Positions 34,223 to 43,927 are shown, counted from the stretch's first letter. The stretch: DNA of 64,000 bases from Betaproteobacteria bacterium HGW-Betaproteobacteria-7 (GCA_002840765.1 PHCE01000004.1:1-64000), one strand, 5' to 3'. The notes: generated from the sequence alone by a model not told the origin. Numbers and translations: made by a program.

Positions 34223-36138
34223 GGCTTCTCCCTCGGTACGGCGGGGCCGGTTGCCCCGTCGAAGCCCAGGCCGGGCAGGGCCGCCAGTTCGGCGGCGGTC
34301 TGCACACCTTCGGCGATGACCGTCAGGCCAATATTATGAGCGATGCTGCACAAACCTTTAAGGAAAGCCTGATTGCCCGGCTGGCTGTCGATGGCGCGAA
34401 TGAAGCTGCCATCCACCTTGATGTAGTCGAGGCCGATGTCGTGCAGGTGACCGATTTCGCTGAACTGGCGGCCAAAATGCTCGATCCCCAGGCGGCAGCC
34501 GAGCGGCCGCAGCAGGTTGCAGAACGTCTGGAACTCGCTGAAATGCTGGAAGGCGCCGACTTCTGAAACCTCCAGCCAGAGCCGTGGGGCGAGGTCCTTG
34601 CGGGCGGCGATCTGGGCGTGCAGACGGCGACGGAAGTGCTCGTCGAGGATTGATTCTCCGGAGAGATTGACGGCCACCGCCGCCGCCCCGGCAGCGATGC
34701 GCTCCATGGCCAGGCGAGCGGCGGCGAGATCGAGTTCGGTGGTCATCGACAGGCGCGAGGCGATCGGCATGAAGCTGCCAGCGGCCAGCCACTCGCCACC
34801 CTCGGCCGCCTGCAGGCGCAGCGGGCATTCAAGATGCAGCAATTGACCACGGCTGTTGGCAACGGGGAATTCGATCAGGCGCAGGCGCTGGGTCTGGATG
34901 GCGCCATCCAGCAGCTTGCGCCAGTCGGCATTGGTTGTCGCATGGGCCGGGCCGGCGCTTTCGGCCGGGCACCAGGCGCTGGCGCCCTGGCCTTCGGCAC
35001 TGGCCAGGGCGCCGTCGAGACGGGCCAGCAGCGGGCCGATGCCCTGGCCGTGCAGATAGGTGCAACTGCCGATGTGGCCGATGCGTTCACCATCGATCAG
35101 GCCGGCGGAGACGAGATCGTTGAGGCTGGCCAGCAGGCTTTCGGCAACCGTGGTCGGATCCTGCAGGCCGGGCAGGAGCAGGGCGAAATCGGCGCCATTG
35201 AGACGGGCGGCTGCTGCCTGCGGGCGGTCGACGGTCTGCGCCTGCAGGACGGCAGCCAGACGGCGCAGTAGCTCATCAGCCATTTCGCGGCCGAGCCGGC
35301 GGTTGACGCCAGCCAGGTCAGCCAGGCGGACGAGCAGCAGGCTGCCGCTCGGCTGGGCATCCTCGTCGCTCAGCGCGGCGTCGAGCTGATTGAGGAAGTA
35401 GGCGCGATTGGCCAGGCCGGTCAGCGGGTCAAGCGTTGCCTCGCGGCGTACGGCATCCAGGCGGGCCGCCTCTTCGGCGAACATTGCCTTCAGCCGGTCG
35501 ACCATGGCGTTCATGGCGCTGGCGACGCTTTTCAGTTCCTGCGGCGACGGTTCGTCGATGCGCGTGAAGCGGCGTTCGCTGATGGCCTTCGCCTGTGCGA
35601 CCACGGCATCGAGCGGCCGCTTGATGCGCTGCAGGAAATGCATGCCGAGCAATCCCATCAGGGCGCCGCCGACGGCGAACCAGAGCAGCAGACGCAGACC
35701 GCCATCCCACAACTCGCGATAGGCGAAATGGCTGTGGCTGATCAGTTCCACCGTGCCGAACTGGCTCCAGCCGCTGGACACCTGGGCGCGCCCCGGCGCC
35801 GAGGCGATCGGGAAGAGGCGGATGAACCATTCCGGCACATCGCCGGCCAGCGGCGGCGAGGATTTCTCGATCATCACCTGCCCTTCCGGATCGATCACCC
35901 GCACCGCCACGTACTGGCCACTGTCGAACACTGCCGCCACCTGCAGCTCGACGGTTACCGGATCCTTGTCCAGTTGTGACATCGACAGGGCCAGCGAGGC
36001 GGCGTTGTCGTTGTTCTTGATGGTGAGTTGCTGGCCCAGGTAATGACGGGCAGTCAGCATGCTGGCGACGAAACTGCCGGCAAAGGCAATCAGCGCGCTG
36101 GCGATGACGGCGAACCAGATCTGGCGGAACAGGGACAT
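34219..36138 (-). CDS. lapD: LapD-type inner-membrane c-di-GMP receptor (degenerate GGDEF and EAL)
   Basis: 639 residues: membrane helix (8-30), periplasmic LapD/MoxY domain (about 30-150), second helix (152-172), HAMP (about 173-225), GGDEF-like (245-390) and EAL-like (400-635). GGDEF is NGADF and the EAL motif is not preserved (LECPL), so both look catalytically dead while still able to bind c-di-GMP, as in LapD. When loaded it sequesters LapG and prevents adhesin cleavage. Start ATG at 36138. It lies 10 bases after lapG, confirming the assignment. Confidence 0.9.
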   Translation of the reverse strand: MSLFRQIWFAVIASALIAFAGSFVASMLTARHYLGQQLTIKNNDNAASLALSMSQLDKDPVTVELQVAAVFDSGQYVAVRVIDPEGQVMIEKSSPPLAGDVPEWFIRLFPIASAPGRAQVSSGWSQFGTVELISHSHFAYRELWDGGLRLLLWFAVGGALMGLLGMHFLQRIKRPLDAVVAQAKAISERRFTRIDEPSPQELKSVASAMNAMVDRLKAMFAEEAARLDAVRREATLDPLTGLANRAYFLNQLDAALSDEDAQPSGSLLLVRLADLAGVNRRLGREMADELLRRLAAVLQAQTVDRPQAAAARLNGADFALLLPGLQDPTTVAESLLASLNDLVSAGLIDGERIGHIGSCTYLHGQGIGPLLARLDGALASAEGQGASAWCPAESAGPAHATTNADWRKLLDGAIQTQRLRLIEFPVANSRGQLLHLECPLRLQAAEGGEWLAAGSFMPIASRLSMTTELDLAAARLAMERIAAGAAAVAVNLSGESILDEHFRRRLHAQIAARKDLAPRLWLEVSEVGAFQHFSEFQTFCNLLRPLGCRLGIEHFGRQFSEIGHLHDIGLDYIKVDGSFIRAIDSQPGNQAFLKGLCSIAHNIGLTVIAEGVQTAAELAALPGLGFDGATGPAVPREKP

Positions 36139-36148
36139 GACGATTACC

Positions 36149-36853
36149 TCACTCGAAACCTTCGGCACGGGCACGCGAAAGCAAATCCTGCCAGCGCGAG
36201 AGATTGCTCTTGCTGGACTGGTTGCCGGTGCCCTGCCAGAGGCCCGCACTATTGAAACTGAAAATTGGTGACAGGTCCGTCCGCCGGGAAGCCGGCAGGA
36301 TCTCGGGCCTGAGATTGTCGAGGACCAGCGGCTCGGCGCCGGGGGTCGCGTAATAGGCGAGCACCATGTGCGCCTGGACGTAGGGGCCGGCCGGTCCCTC
36401 GAGGCGGGCGCGGACGTAGACCAGACGCAGCTTGCCGTTAGGAATGCCGAGGGCCAGCAGCGAGTAATACTTGGCTATGGAAAAGTCCTCGCAATCGGCG
36501 CGGCCACTGCCCAGCGTCTCCAGCGGTGTCGCCCAGTAGTCGGATTGCTGCCAGATGCTGATGTCGTCGTCGAAGGCGATGCGCCGGTTGAAAAACTCAT
36601 TTACCGTCCGCAACTTTTCCCGCTCGCCGAGCGCCTGAGCGTCATTCAGCAACTGCCGCCAATCGGCAAAAATCGTCAGTGCGGCGCTGCCGAAACGACT
36701 GCCCAGTGCTTGCTGCAGGCGTCCGAAATCCAGCCCGGGCGCCGAAGGCAGCGCGAGCGCCAGGCCGAGTCCGAAGAGGAGTGCGGCGAGCGTCAGGCGA
36801 AAAAACGGGGACCGAATCGACAATGTGAAAAGTTCAAGTATTGATGAATTCAC
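36149..36853 (-). CDS. lapG: LapG-type periplasmic cysteine protease (bacterial transglutaminase-like)
   Basis: 234 residues with an N-terminal signal anchor (about 14-36). The catalytic triad is visible: Cys121 in GRADCEDFSIAKYY, His162 in VQAHMVLAYY and Asp179 in LVLDNL. LapG releases large surface adhesins by cutting after a di-alanine site when c-di-GMP is low. Start GTG at 36853 is uncertain: an internal TTG at codon 11 is possible and no strong ribosome site is seen. First gene of a lapG-lapD-CYTH/CHAD operon, divergent from the TolC gene. Confidence 0.9.
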   Translation of the reverse strand: MNSSILELFTLSIRSPFFRLTLAALLFGLGLALALPSAPGLDFGRLQQALGSRFGSAALTIFADWRQLLNDAQALGEREKLRTVNEFFNRRIAFDDDISIWQQSDYWATPLETLGSGRADCEDFSIAKYYSLLALGIPNGKLRLVYVRARLEGPAGPYVQAHMVLAYYATPGAEPLVLDNLRPEILPASRRTDLSPIFSFNSAGLWQGTGNQSSKSNLSRWQDLLSRARAEGFE

Positions 36854-36943
36854 TCATTAATGCGCAATATTACACATTTGCATTGGCTGGAAACCCCTAG
36901 AATTCAGCAGCAATCAATATACCTCCCGTCCGGACGATCACTG

Positions 36944-38395
36944 ATGAATAAAGCCACGCTTCTTCCCTTCCTGCTTCTTGCTGCCTTGCCCGCTGTCGTC
37001 AATGCTGCGGAAAGCGCCACGAGTCTGCGCGAGGCTGCCCAGCAGGCCGTGCTGCAAAGTCCGGAAGTGACGGCGAAGTGGCATGCCTTCAAGGCGGCCG
37101 ACGAAGAAATCGGCGTCGCCCGTGGTGGCTACCTGCCGCAGGTCGACTTGACGGCCGGGCGTGGCAAGGAAAGCCTGAAGCCCGGTCAGGGACAGCGTGA
37201 CAACTACACCCGCACGGGGGCCGTGCTCAGTCTCAACCAGATGCTTTTCGACGGCTTCGCCACGCGCAATGAAGTGCGCCGCTTGAGCAAGGCCCGTCTG
37301 GTCCGCTATTACGAACTGCTCGAAGCCTCCGAGAGTACGGCCCTGGAAGCCGGTCGTGCCTACCTCGACGTCCTCCGCTATCGCGAGCTGGTGCGTCTGG
37401 CCGAAGACAACTATGTTCAGCACAAGGCTACCCATGAGCAGGTCCTGGAACGCGTCCAGTCCGGTGTCGGGCGGCGCGTCGACCTGGAACAGGCGGGCAG
37501 CCGCCTGGCCTTGGCCGAAGTCAATCTGACCACCGAGGTTGCCAACCTGCATGACGTTTCGGCACGCTATCAGCGGCTGGTCGGTACCTTGCCGCCGGCG
37601 CGCTTCGGCGCTCCCGAAGATCTCGCGGGCGCGCTTCCGGCCAGCAGCAATGCGGCTTTGGGCGAACTCTACAAGCGCAATCCGACGCTGCTCGCCGCCA
37701 TCGAAAACACCGAGGCCGCCCGCTACGATGTTGCCACACGGCGCGCTGCCTACTCACCGCGCGTCGACCTGCGGGCCAGTACCGACAACACGCGCAACTA
37801 CCTGGGGGCCGACGGCCGGCGTGAACATAATGTCGCCGAGGTCGTGTTCACCTGGAACCTGTTCCGCGGCGGTTCCGACCGCGCCCGCGAGCGCCAGTAC
37901 ATGGAGCGCCGCAACGAGGCCCTCGACCAGCGCGAGAAGGCCTGTCGCGACACCCGCCAGACGCTGCTGATCGCCTACAACGACGTGCAGCGCCTGCGCG
38001 ATCAGAAGGGCTACCTGGCAACCCAGGTCAAGTTGCTGGAGCGGACGCTGGCCGCCTACCGCGACCAGTTCAATATCGGCCAGCGGACGCTGCTTGACCT
38101 GCTCGATACGGAAAACGAACTGCTCAGCGCCCGCCGCAACGCCATTGGTGCGGAGGCCGATTATCAGCTCGGCATGCTGCGCACCCAGGCCGGCATGGGC
38201 TCGTTGTTGCAAACGCTTGGTCTGCAGAAAGTCGAAGTCGACGATCCTGCCGCCGGTGAGCTGGCAACCGTCGACGCCGCCCAGCTGTGTCCGCCCGATG
38301 CCGTGTCGCTGCCGGTGACCGACCGGGCGGTACTCGATGCCAGGGCCAAGGCCATGCTGAATGCCAAGCAGCTGGTTCCGCCGGCTGCCGAGTAG
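36944..38395 (+). CDS. TolC-family outer-membrane efflux/secretion protein
   Basis: 483 residues. A signal peptide (MNKATLLPFLLLAALPAVVNA) precedes two outer-membrane-factor repeats (SLREAAQQAVLQSPEVTAKW; YDVATRRAAYSPRVDL) with long coiled helices and the periplasmic DLLDTENELLSARR segment. It is divergent from lapG and probably the LapE-like channel of a type I adhesin secretion system, but an RND partner is possible too since an RND pump lies downstream. No LapB/LapC genes are present here. The ATG at 36944 was chosen because the signal peptide begins there. Confidence 0.9.
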   Translation: MNKATLLPFLLLAALPAVVNAAESATSLREAAQQAVLQSPEVTAKWHAFKAADEEIGVARGGYLPQVDLTAGRGKESLKPGQGQRDNYTRTGAVLSLNQMLFDGFATRNEVRRLSKARLVRYYELLEASESTALEAGRAYLDVLRYRELVRLAEDNYVQHKATHEQVLERVQSGVGRRVDLEQAGSRLALAEVNLTTEVANLHDVSARYQRLVGTLPPARFGAPEDLAGALPASSNAALGELYKRNPTLLAAIENTEAARYDVATRRAAYSPRVDLRASTDNTRNYLGADGRREHNVAEVVFTWNLFRGGSDRARERQYMERRNEALDQREKACRDTRQTLLIAYNDVQRLRDQKGYLATQVKLLERTLAAYRDQFNIGQRTLLDLLDTENELLSARRNAIGAEADYQLGMLRTQAGMGSLLQTLGLQKVEVDDPAAGELATVDAAQLCPPDAVSLPVTDRAVLDARAKAMLNAKQLVPPAAE

Positions 38396-38420
38396 GTTGC
38401 TCTTCAGCCTTCGAGGCGGC

Positions 38421-38777
38421 TTACTCCGGGTCGACCGGGGCGATGAAAACGTAGCCGACGCTGCGTAAGGTGCGGATATAGACCTTGCCTTCCGCCGTCC
38501 GCCCGAGCTTGCGCCGGATCTGGCTGACCAGCACGTCGATCAGGCGGTCGTAGGCGATGTACTCGCGGCCGAGCGCCGTCGACAATTCTTCGCGTGACAG
38601 GGGCGTGGACGGATGGGCGGCAAATACCTCAAGCAGGGTTATCGCCGTCGTGCCCAGGGCGGCTGTTCGCCCATCGCGATGCTGCAGGGCATGACGGGCC
38701 GGGTCGAGCAGCCAGTCGCCAAAACGCAGACGGCGCTCGGGATTGTCTTGGGCAGCGGGTGTAACGGTAAGGGACAT
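38421..38777 (-). CDS. Stand-alone OmpR/PhoB-type winged-helix protein
   Basis: 118 residues. The domain has RLRFGDWLLDPARHALQHRD, TAITLLEVFAAHPSTPLSRE and the recognition helix LIDVLVSQIRRKLG with KVYIRTLRSVGYVF. No receiver domain precedes it. The open frame upstream is antisense to the transporter gene, so the start at 38777 is likely. May regulate the convergent TolC gene or the SulP transporter; no kinase is near. Confidence 0.85.
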   Translation of the reverse strand: MSLTVTPAAQDNPERRLRFGDWLLDPARHALQHRDGRTAALGTTAITLLEVFAAHPSTPLSREELSTALGREYIAYDRLIDVLVSQIRRKLGRTAEGKVYIRTLRSVGYVFIAPVDPE

Positions 38778-38862
38778 CGGGGCTGACGGCTTGGCCAACA
38801 GGGCGGGAGCCCGGATTCTAATCCCGAAGGAATAAAAAATGCCATGCGACAATTTGCCGCTG

Positions 38863-41070
38863 TCAGTATTCATGCAGCATGGCGATTTCCGTGTCGGCAT
38901 GACGCAGGCGCAGGGCCAGCGAGCGGGAAATGGCTGTGAGCAGGGTGATGACCAGGCGCTTGTGCTCCTCGGACAGAACCTCCAGCTGCTCCCGCGACAG
39001 CACGAAGAATTCCGTTTCGCTGGCGGTGATCGCGTCGTTGCCGCGCGGTCGGCCATCGAGGAAGGCCAGTCCGCCAAAGAAGTCGCCGCGGCCGAAGGTG
39101 GCGATGTGGCGGGTGCGACCGGCGCCCAGCGGGGCGAATATCTTGACTGAGCCACGGCGAATCAGATAGATCGCGTTGCCTTGTTCGCCACGCGAATAAA
39201 CGGTGGCGCCGGCCGGGTACGTGACCTTGTCGAGGCGTGCTTCGAGGTCGGCCAGGGTTTCGTCCTTGCGTACCTTGAAGAGCTCCATCTCGGCCAGTTC
39301 GAGCGGTGTTTCCTGCAGCGGGGAGGCGGTTTCGGCTTCGCCGAGCAGGCGGTCCTCGACCCATTCGATGGCGCTGTCCAGTTCGTCGAACAGGCGCACC
39401 GTGTCGTGCTTTTCGGTAACGCCCGTCTGTTCGAGAAATTCGCGCAGGTTGCGCCCGTTCGGCAGGTTCTCACGGACGTTGGAAAGGAGCAGCATGGCCG
39501 AGCGTTCAGCCAGCACGTCGCGTACCTGGCTGAGCATGTGGGCGGCCGTGACATCCACCGATTGCACCCGTTTGAGATCGAGGATGATGAATTGCCGGGT
39601 CTTGATCTCTGTGTCGAGCTGTCCGTACAACTGCTGGGTGGTGCCAAAGAACAGGCTGCCCTGCAGTTCGAAGATCACCGCCTGGTCGCCCTTCTGCTCA
39701 AGGACGCGGGTTTCTGCCTCGGGCCGGTGCCAGTTGGACGACATCTGATTGACGTACAACTTGTGGCGGACCACCGTGCCGCCGATCTGCTCGCGCAGGA
39801 AGAGCAGGATGGACAGGCCGACGCCGACGGCGGAAGCGGCAATCAGGCCGATGGTCAGGGCAACGACGATGACGGCGACGACGACGGCAAAATCGAAGAC
39901 GGTGGCCGGCGACTGGATGAAGCGCAGCGGTTCGCGGTCGATCATGCGGATGCCGACGGCGATCAGGATGCCGGCCAGCGCGGCGACCGGGATCCAGGCG
40001 ATGAAATTGCTCAGCAGCAGGGCGAAGACCAGTGCCGACAGGCCTTCGATGACGCCCGAGGCGCGCGTTGTCGCACCGCTCGACAGGTTGACCAGCGTGG
40101 CACCCATAGTGCCGGCGCCGGGTATGCCGCCGACCGAGCAGGCGCTGATGTTGGCGACCCCCTGGGCGAGCAGTTCGCGGTTCGAGTTGTGCTGGCTGCG
40201 CGTCATCTGGTCGAGCACGACGCAGGTTTTCAAGGTGTCGATGGAGAGCAGCACGGCCAGCGTCAGTGCACTACCCATCAGGGCGCCGACCTGGGCCAGG
40301 CGCAATTCGCCGATTTCGTGCCAGCGCGCCGTGATCGAGGCGAAGTAGCCGTCGCCGCTGGCGCCCAGCGGGCCGATGACGAGCGGATTGCCGATCGTCT
40401 CAAAGAGGGCGGGGTTCTGGGTTGCCAGGGTGAAATAGGTTGCCGCCCCGGCAGCGATGCCGAGGATGGTGCCTGGCACCTTGCGGGTCAGGCGGGGGGC
40501 CACCAGCATCGTGATGATGGTCGCGGCACCGATGGCGACGGCTTGCCAGTCCCATAGCCAGGGCGAGATCAGGCTGTGGTACCAGGTGGTGCCGGCAGGC
40601 GTGCCGAGCAACTTGGCGATCTGACTGCCGACGATGATCAGGCCGACGCCGGTCAGATAGCCGCTGACCACCGGGTAGGGAATGTAGCGGATCAGCCGGC
40701 CGATGCCGATAAAGCCGAACAGGGTCTGGAACAGGCCGGCGAGGATGCCGAGCATCAGCAGCAGCAGGATGATGTTGCCCGCCGGCACGCCGTCGCTGAC
40801 CAGGCCGATGGCGAAGGCCGAAAGCACGGCCGCGGCCGGGGCACAGGGGGCGCTGATCAGGCGGTCGGTGCCGCCGAGCAGCGAAGCGACAAGACCGATG
40901 ACGGTGGCGCCGATGAGGCCGGCGAGGGCGCCGAGCGCCGCATAGCTGGGCGCGATGGCGGCGTAGATGGTGACGCCGAAGGCGACGGCGGCGGGCAGGG
41001 CGACCAGCATCGCCGCCAGACCACCCCAGAAGTCGCCGGTTAAAAAAGTCCTGCCCATCAATGTCCGCAT
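38863..41070 (-). CDS. SulP-family anion transporter with STAS and cNMP-binding-like domain
   Basis: 735 residues. About ten to twelve helices (residues 10-410: LPAAVAFGVTIYAAIAPSYAA, LISAPCAPAAAVLSAF) form the SulP membrane domain; a STAS domain (about 430-555: VIFELQGSLFFGT, FIILDLKRVQSVDVTAAH) and a Crp-like domain (about 600-720) follow. In the latter the phosphate cassette reads DFFGGLAFLDGRPRGNDA: the Glu that normally holds ribose is Gly, so cyclic-nucleotide binding is doubtful. The ATG at 41070 has GAGGGG 4-5 bases upstream. Substrate is likely sulfate or bicarbonate. Confidence 0.92.
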   Translation of the reverse strand: MRTLMGRTFLTGDFWGGLAAMLVALPAAVAFGVTIYAAIAPSYAALGALAGLIGATVIGLVASLLGGTDRLISAPCAPAAAVLSAFAIGLVSDGVPAGNIILLLLMLGILAGLFQTLFGFIGIGRLIRYIPYPVVSGYLTGVGLIIVGSQIAKLLGTPAGTTWYHSLISPWLWDWQAVAIGAATIITMLVAPRLTRKVPGTILGIAAGAATYFTLATQNPALFETIGNPLVIGPLGASGDGYFASITARWHEIGELRLAQVGALMGSALTLAVLLSIDTLKTCVVLDQMTRSQHNSNRELLAQGVANISACSVGGIPGAGTMGATLVNLSSGATTRASGVIEGLSALVFALLLSNFIAWIPVAALAGILIAVGIRMIDREPLRFIQSPATVFDFAVVVAVIVVALTIGLIAASAVGVGLSILLFLREQIGGTVVRHKLYVNQMSSNWHRPEAETRVLEQKGDQAVIFELQGSLFFGTTQQLYGQLDTEIKTRQFIILDLKRVQSVDVTAAHMLSQVRDVLAERSAMLLLSNVRENLPNGRNLREFLEQTGVTEKHDTVRLFDELDSAIEWVEDRLLGEAETASPLQETPLELAEMELFKVRKDETLADLEARLDKVTYPAGATVYSRGEQGNAIYLIRRGSVKIFAPLGAGRTRHIATFGRGDFFGGLAFLDGRPRGNDAITASETEFFVLSREQLEVLSEEHKRLVITLLTAISRSLALRLRHADTEIAMLHEY

Positions 41071-41245
41071 GATTCCCCTCCATCCATGCGCCCTGTCTGT
41101 CGCCGATGTTAGCGCTTCCATCGCTGTCGTGGCAGGCATTCTTGCCGACGCCCCGATTTGGGGCATGGGCGTCTACGCCAGGCCGGCTTCAGGTTAGACT
41201 TCGTTTATCGGTCGGCAGGGCGACCAATTACCCAAGGAAAATCGG

Positions 41246-41548
41246 ATGAAACTGACACTTGCATTGATCGGCACCTCGTTGCTGTTTTCTGGCGCGGCGA
41301 TGGCCAGTGCCGATCTGGCCAAGGCCAAGAACTGCCTGACCTGCCACGCGCCCGACAAGAAGATCGTCGGCCCGAGCTACAAGGACATCACCGCCAAGCG
41401 CGCCGGCGAAAAGGGTGCCGAGGCAGCACTGGCAGCCAAGATCAAGAACGGCAGCAAGAACGAGTGGGGCCAGGTGCCGATGCCGCCGAACAACGTTACC
41501 GACGGCGAAGCAGCGACCTTGGCCAAATGGGTTCTGACGCACAAATAA
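41246..41548 (+). CDS. Class I c-type cytochrome (cytochrome c551/c8-like)
   Basis: 100 residues. A signal peptide ends near ASA; the haem site is CLTCH (Cys30, Cys33, His34), and the axial Met is Met79 in VPMPPNN. Short periplasmic electron carrier of the c551 type. ATG has AAGGAAA upstream. It is the first of a run of forward genes, with 45 bases to the next. Confidence 0.95.
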   Translation: MKLTLALIGTSLLFSGAAMASADLAKAKNCLTCHAPDKKIVGPSYKDITAKRAGEKGAEAALAAKIKNGSKNEWGQVPMPPNNVTDGEAATLAKWVLTHK

Positions 41549-41593
41549 GCGCCTGAGCGTGAGGCCTTATTCCCCGGCGCCAAAGGGGGGCGC

Positions 41594-42880
41594 ATGAAAT
41601 TGCTCGAGCTGACACCCGAACAGGCGCGCCGGCGCTGGCTGGCGCTCGGCATCGTCGCGCTGGCCTATGTCCTGTCCTTCTTCCAGCGCTTCGCGCCGGC
41701 CGGCATCGCCCAGGATCTGGCCTCGGCCTTCCAGACCTCGGCGGTCTCGCTCGGGGCGCTGGCGGCGACGTACTTCTACGTCTACACGCTGATGCAGGTG
41801 CCGACCGGGGTGCTTGTCGATACCCTGGGACCGCGCCGCATTCTGGTGCTCGGCGGGGTCATCGGTGGCCTCGGCAGTTTCCTCTTCGGCATGGCGCCGA
41901 CGCTGGAACTGGCGCTGCTCGGGCGGACGCTGATCGGCCTCGGCGTTTCCGTCACCTTCATCGCCATGCTCAAGCTGATCGCCGTCTGGTTTGAGGAAGA
42001 GCGCTTTGCGACGCTGGTCGGCTTCAGCATGCTGATTGGCAACCTCGGCTCGGTACTCGCCGGCGCGCCACTCTCGGCTGTCGCCCAGGCCACCGGCTGG
42101 CGCGGGGTGTTTATCGGTGTCGGCGTACTGTCGCTGATCCTCGCTGCGCTCTGCTGGTTGCTGGTGCGCGACCGGCCGACAATTGCCGGCGCGGTTCAGG
42201 CGCCGGTCAAATTCGATCGTACGGCGCTGCTCGCCAGCCTGCTGTCGGTGGTGCGCAACCGCTCGACCTGGCCGGCCATCCTGGTCAATACCGGAACCTG
42301 CGGCGCCTTCTTCACCTTTGCTGGATTGTGGACGGTGCCCTATCTGGTGCAAGTGCATGGCATGGAGCGCTCCGTCGCCGCCGCGCACCTGTCGCTGTGG
42401 TTCGGCGGCTTTGCCATCGGCTGCTTCTTCATCGGTACGCTGTCTGACCGCCTCGGTCGGCGCAAGCCGGTGATCATCGGTGCCACCCACGTTTACGCGC
42501 TGATCTGGCTGATCCTGTGGTCGGGCATCAGCATGCCGATCAACGTTTCCTATGCCTTGTTCGGGCTGCTCGGCATCGTAACCGCCGGGTTCACGCTGAC
42601 CTGGGCCTGCGCCAAGGAAGTCAATCCGCCGATGCTCTCCGGCATGTCCACCAGCGTCACCAACATGGGCAGCTTCGCCGCGGCGGCGGTTCTGCAACCG
42701 GTCGTCGGCTGGGTCATGGACCTGGCCTGGCGTGGCGAGATGGTCGCCGGGGCGCGCGTGTACGACCTGGCCGCCTGGCGTGGCGGCCTCGGCGTCGCCA
42801 CTGTTTGCGCCCTGCTTGGCGCGGCTGCCAGTTGGTGGATCATCGAAACGCGCTGTCGCAACATCTGGAAGCCGGCCTAG
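41594..42880 (+). CDS. Major facilitator superfamily transporter
   Basis: 428 residues, 12 predicted helices. SLGALAATYFYVYTLMQVP, then GVLVDTLGPRRILVLGG (loop 2-3 motif A), and IGTLSDRLGRRKPVIIG in the second half mark an MFS carrier, resembling hexuronate/organic-acid type members. Substrate unknown. Start ATG has GGGGGG upstream. Confidence 0.9.
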   Translation: MKLLELTPEQARRRWLALGIVALAYVLSFFQRFAPAGIAQDLASAFQTSAVSLGALAATYFYVYTLMQVPTGVLVDTLGPRRILVLGGVIGGLGSFLFGMAPTLELALLGRTLIGLGVSVTFIAMLKLIAVWFEEERFATLVGFSMLIGNLGSVLAGAPLSAVAQATGWRGVFIGVGVLSLILAALCWLLVRDRPTIAGAVQAPVKFDRTALLASLLSVVRNRSTWPAILVNTGTCGAFFTFAGLWTVPYLVQVHGMERSVAAAHLSLWFGGFAIGCFFIGTLSDRLGRRKPVIIGATHVYALIWLILWSGISMPINVSYALFGLLGIVTAGFTLTWACAKEVNPPMLSGMSTSVTNMGSFAAAAVLQPVVGWVMDLAWRGEMVAGARVYDLAAWRGGLGVATVCALLGAAASWWIIETRCRNIWKPA

Positions 42881-42934
42881 CTGGCTCGGCGCCGGCCTTG
42901 CCCGGCTGTTGTTTATCAGGGTATCCTTATATAC

Positions 42935-43924
42935 ATGAAGATAAACACACTGCGCCTGCTGGCCCTGGCTTTCACCCTGCTACCAATCGCCGTTTCCGCT
43001 GCCGATCCCCTGCCTGTCGTCACCCTCCGCCTGCAGGCGGTTGATCTGACTTTCCCAGCCGAGGCTGTCGTTGAAGCCGTGCAACAAGCGACGGTTGGCG
43101 CCCAGGTGGCCGGTCGTGTTCTGCAAGTGCTGGCTGATGCCGGACAAACGGTAGCCCGCGGCGAAGTACTGATGCGCATCGATGCGCGTGAGGCCGGCGA
43201 AGCGGCGCGCGCTGCCGAGGCTCAGTACAACGTGGCCAGGCTCAATTACCAGCGGCACAAGCAACTGAAGGAACAGAAATTCGTCAGCCAGGCTGCACTC
43301 GACAAGGTCCGGGCCGATTTCGATGCCGCCGCTGCCAATCGCAATGCCGCCGGCGCCAGCCAGAGCCACGCGACCATCGTCGCGCCGATGGCCGGTATCG
43401 TTGCCCGCCGCCATGCCGAAGCCGGCGACATGGCGATGCCAGGCACGCCGCTGTTCACCATCTATCAGCCGGGGAGCCTGCGCGTCACTGCCAGCGTGCC
43501 GCAGCACCGATTGTCGGCGATGCGTGGCGTGGCGCTGGCCAAAGTCGAATTCCCCGAACTCGGCAAATGGGTCGAGGCGACGGCCGTTCAGGTGCTGCCG
43601 ACGGCCGATGCGGCGACCCACGTTTCCCAGGTGCGGGTGACCCTGCCGGCGCTGTCGGATGTCGTGCCGGGCATGTTTGCCCGCGTCCATTTCGTCACCG
43701 GTCGCGCCGACAAGCTGACCGTGCCGGCAAGTGCCGTGCTGCGTCGCGGCGAGGTTGCTGCCGTCTATGTGCAGACCGCCGACGATCGCCTCAGCCTGCG
43801 CCAGTTACGCCTGGGCGAGGTCGTCGGCAATGGTGAGATTGAAGTGCTGGCCGGGCTGAGAGCAGGTGACAAGGTGGTCACCGATCCGGTCAAGGCGGCC
43901 ATCCAGATCCAGTCGGACAAGTAG
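42935..43924 (+). CDS. RND efflux periplasmic adaptor (membrane fusion protein)
   Basis: 329 residues. Signal peptide, then lipoyl-like half-motifs (EAVQQATVGAQVAGRVLQVL and APMAGIVARRHAEAGD), an alpha-hairpin (EAARAAEAQYNVARLN) and a beta-barrel domain (LRVTASVPQHRL). Cytoplasm-to-outside pump adaptor linking the RND permease to an outer-membrane channel; the TolC gene 4.5 kb upstream is a candidate. Stops 3 bases before the permease start. Confidence 0.93.
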   Translation: MKINTLRLLALAFTLLPIAVSAADPLPVVTLRLQAVDLTFPAEAVVEAVQQATVGAQVAGRVLQVLADAGQTVARGEVLMRIDAREAGEAARAAEAQYNVARLNYQRHKQLKEQKFVSQAALDKVRADFDAAAANRNAAGASQSHATIVAPMAGIVARRHAEAGDMAMPGTPLFTIYQPGSLRVTASVPQHRLSAMRGVALAKVEFPELGKWVEATAVQVLPTADAATHVSQVRVTLPALSDVVPGMFARVHFVTGRADKLTVPASAVLRRGEVAAVYVQTADDRLSLRQLRLGEVVGNGEIEVLAGLRAGDKVVTDPVKAAIQIQSDK

Positions 43925-43927
43925 GCC

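Noticed and set aside
36854..36943. Sigma-70 promoter between lapG and the TolC gene
   Set aside because: A TAGAAT element exists but the best -35-like element is 14-15 bases away, too close.
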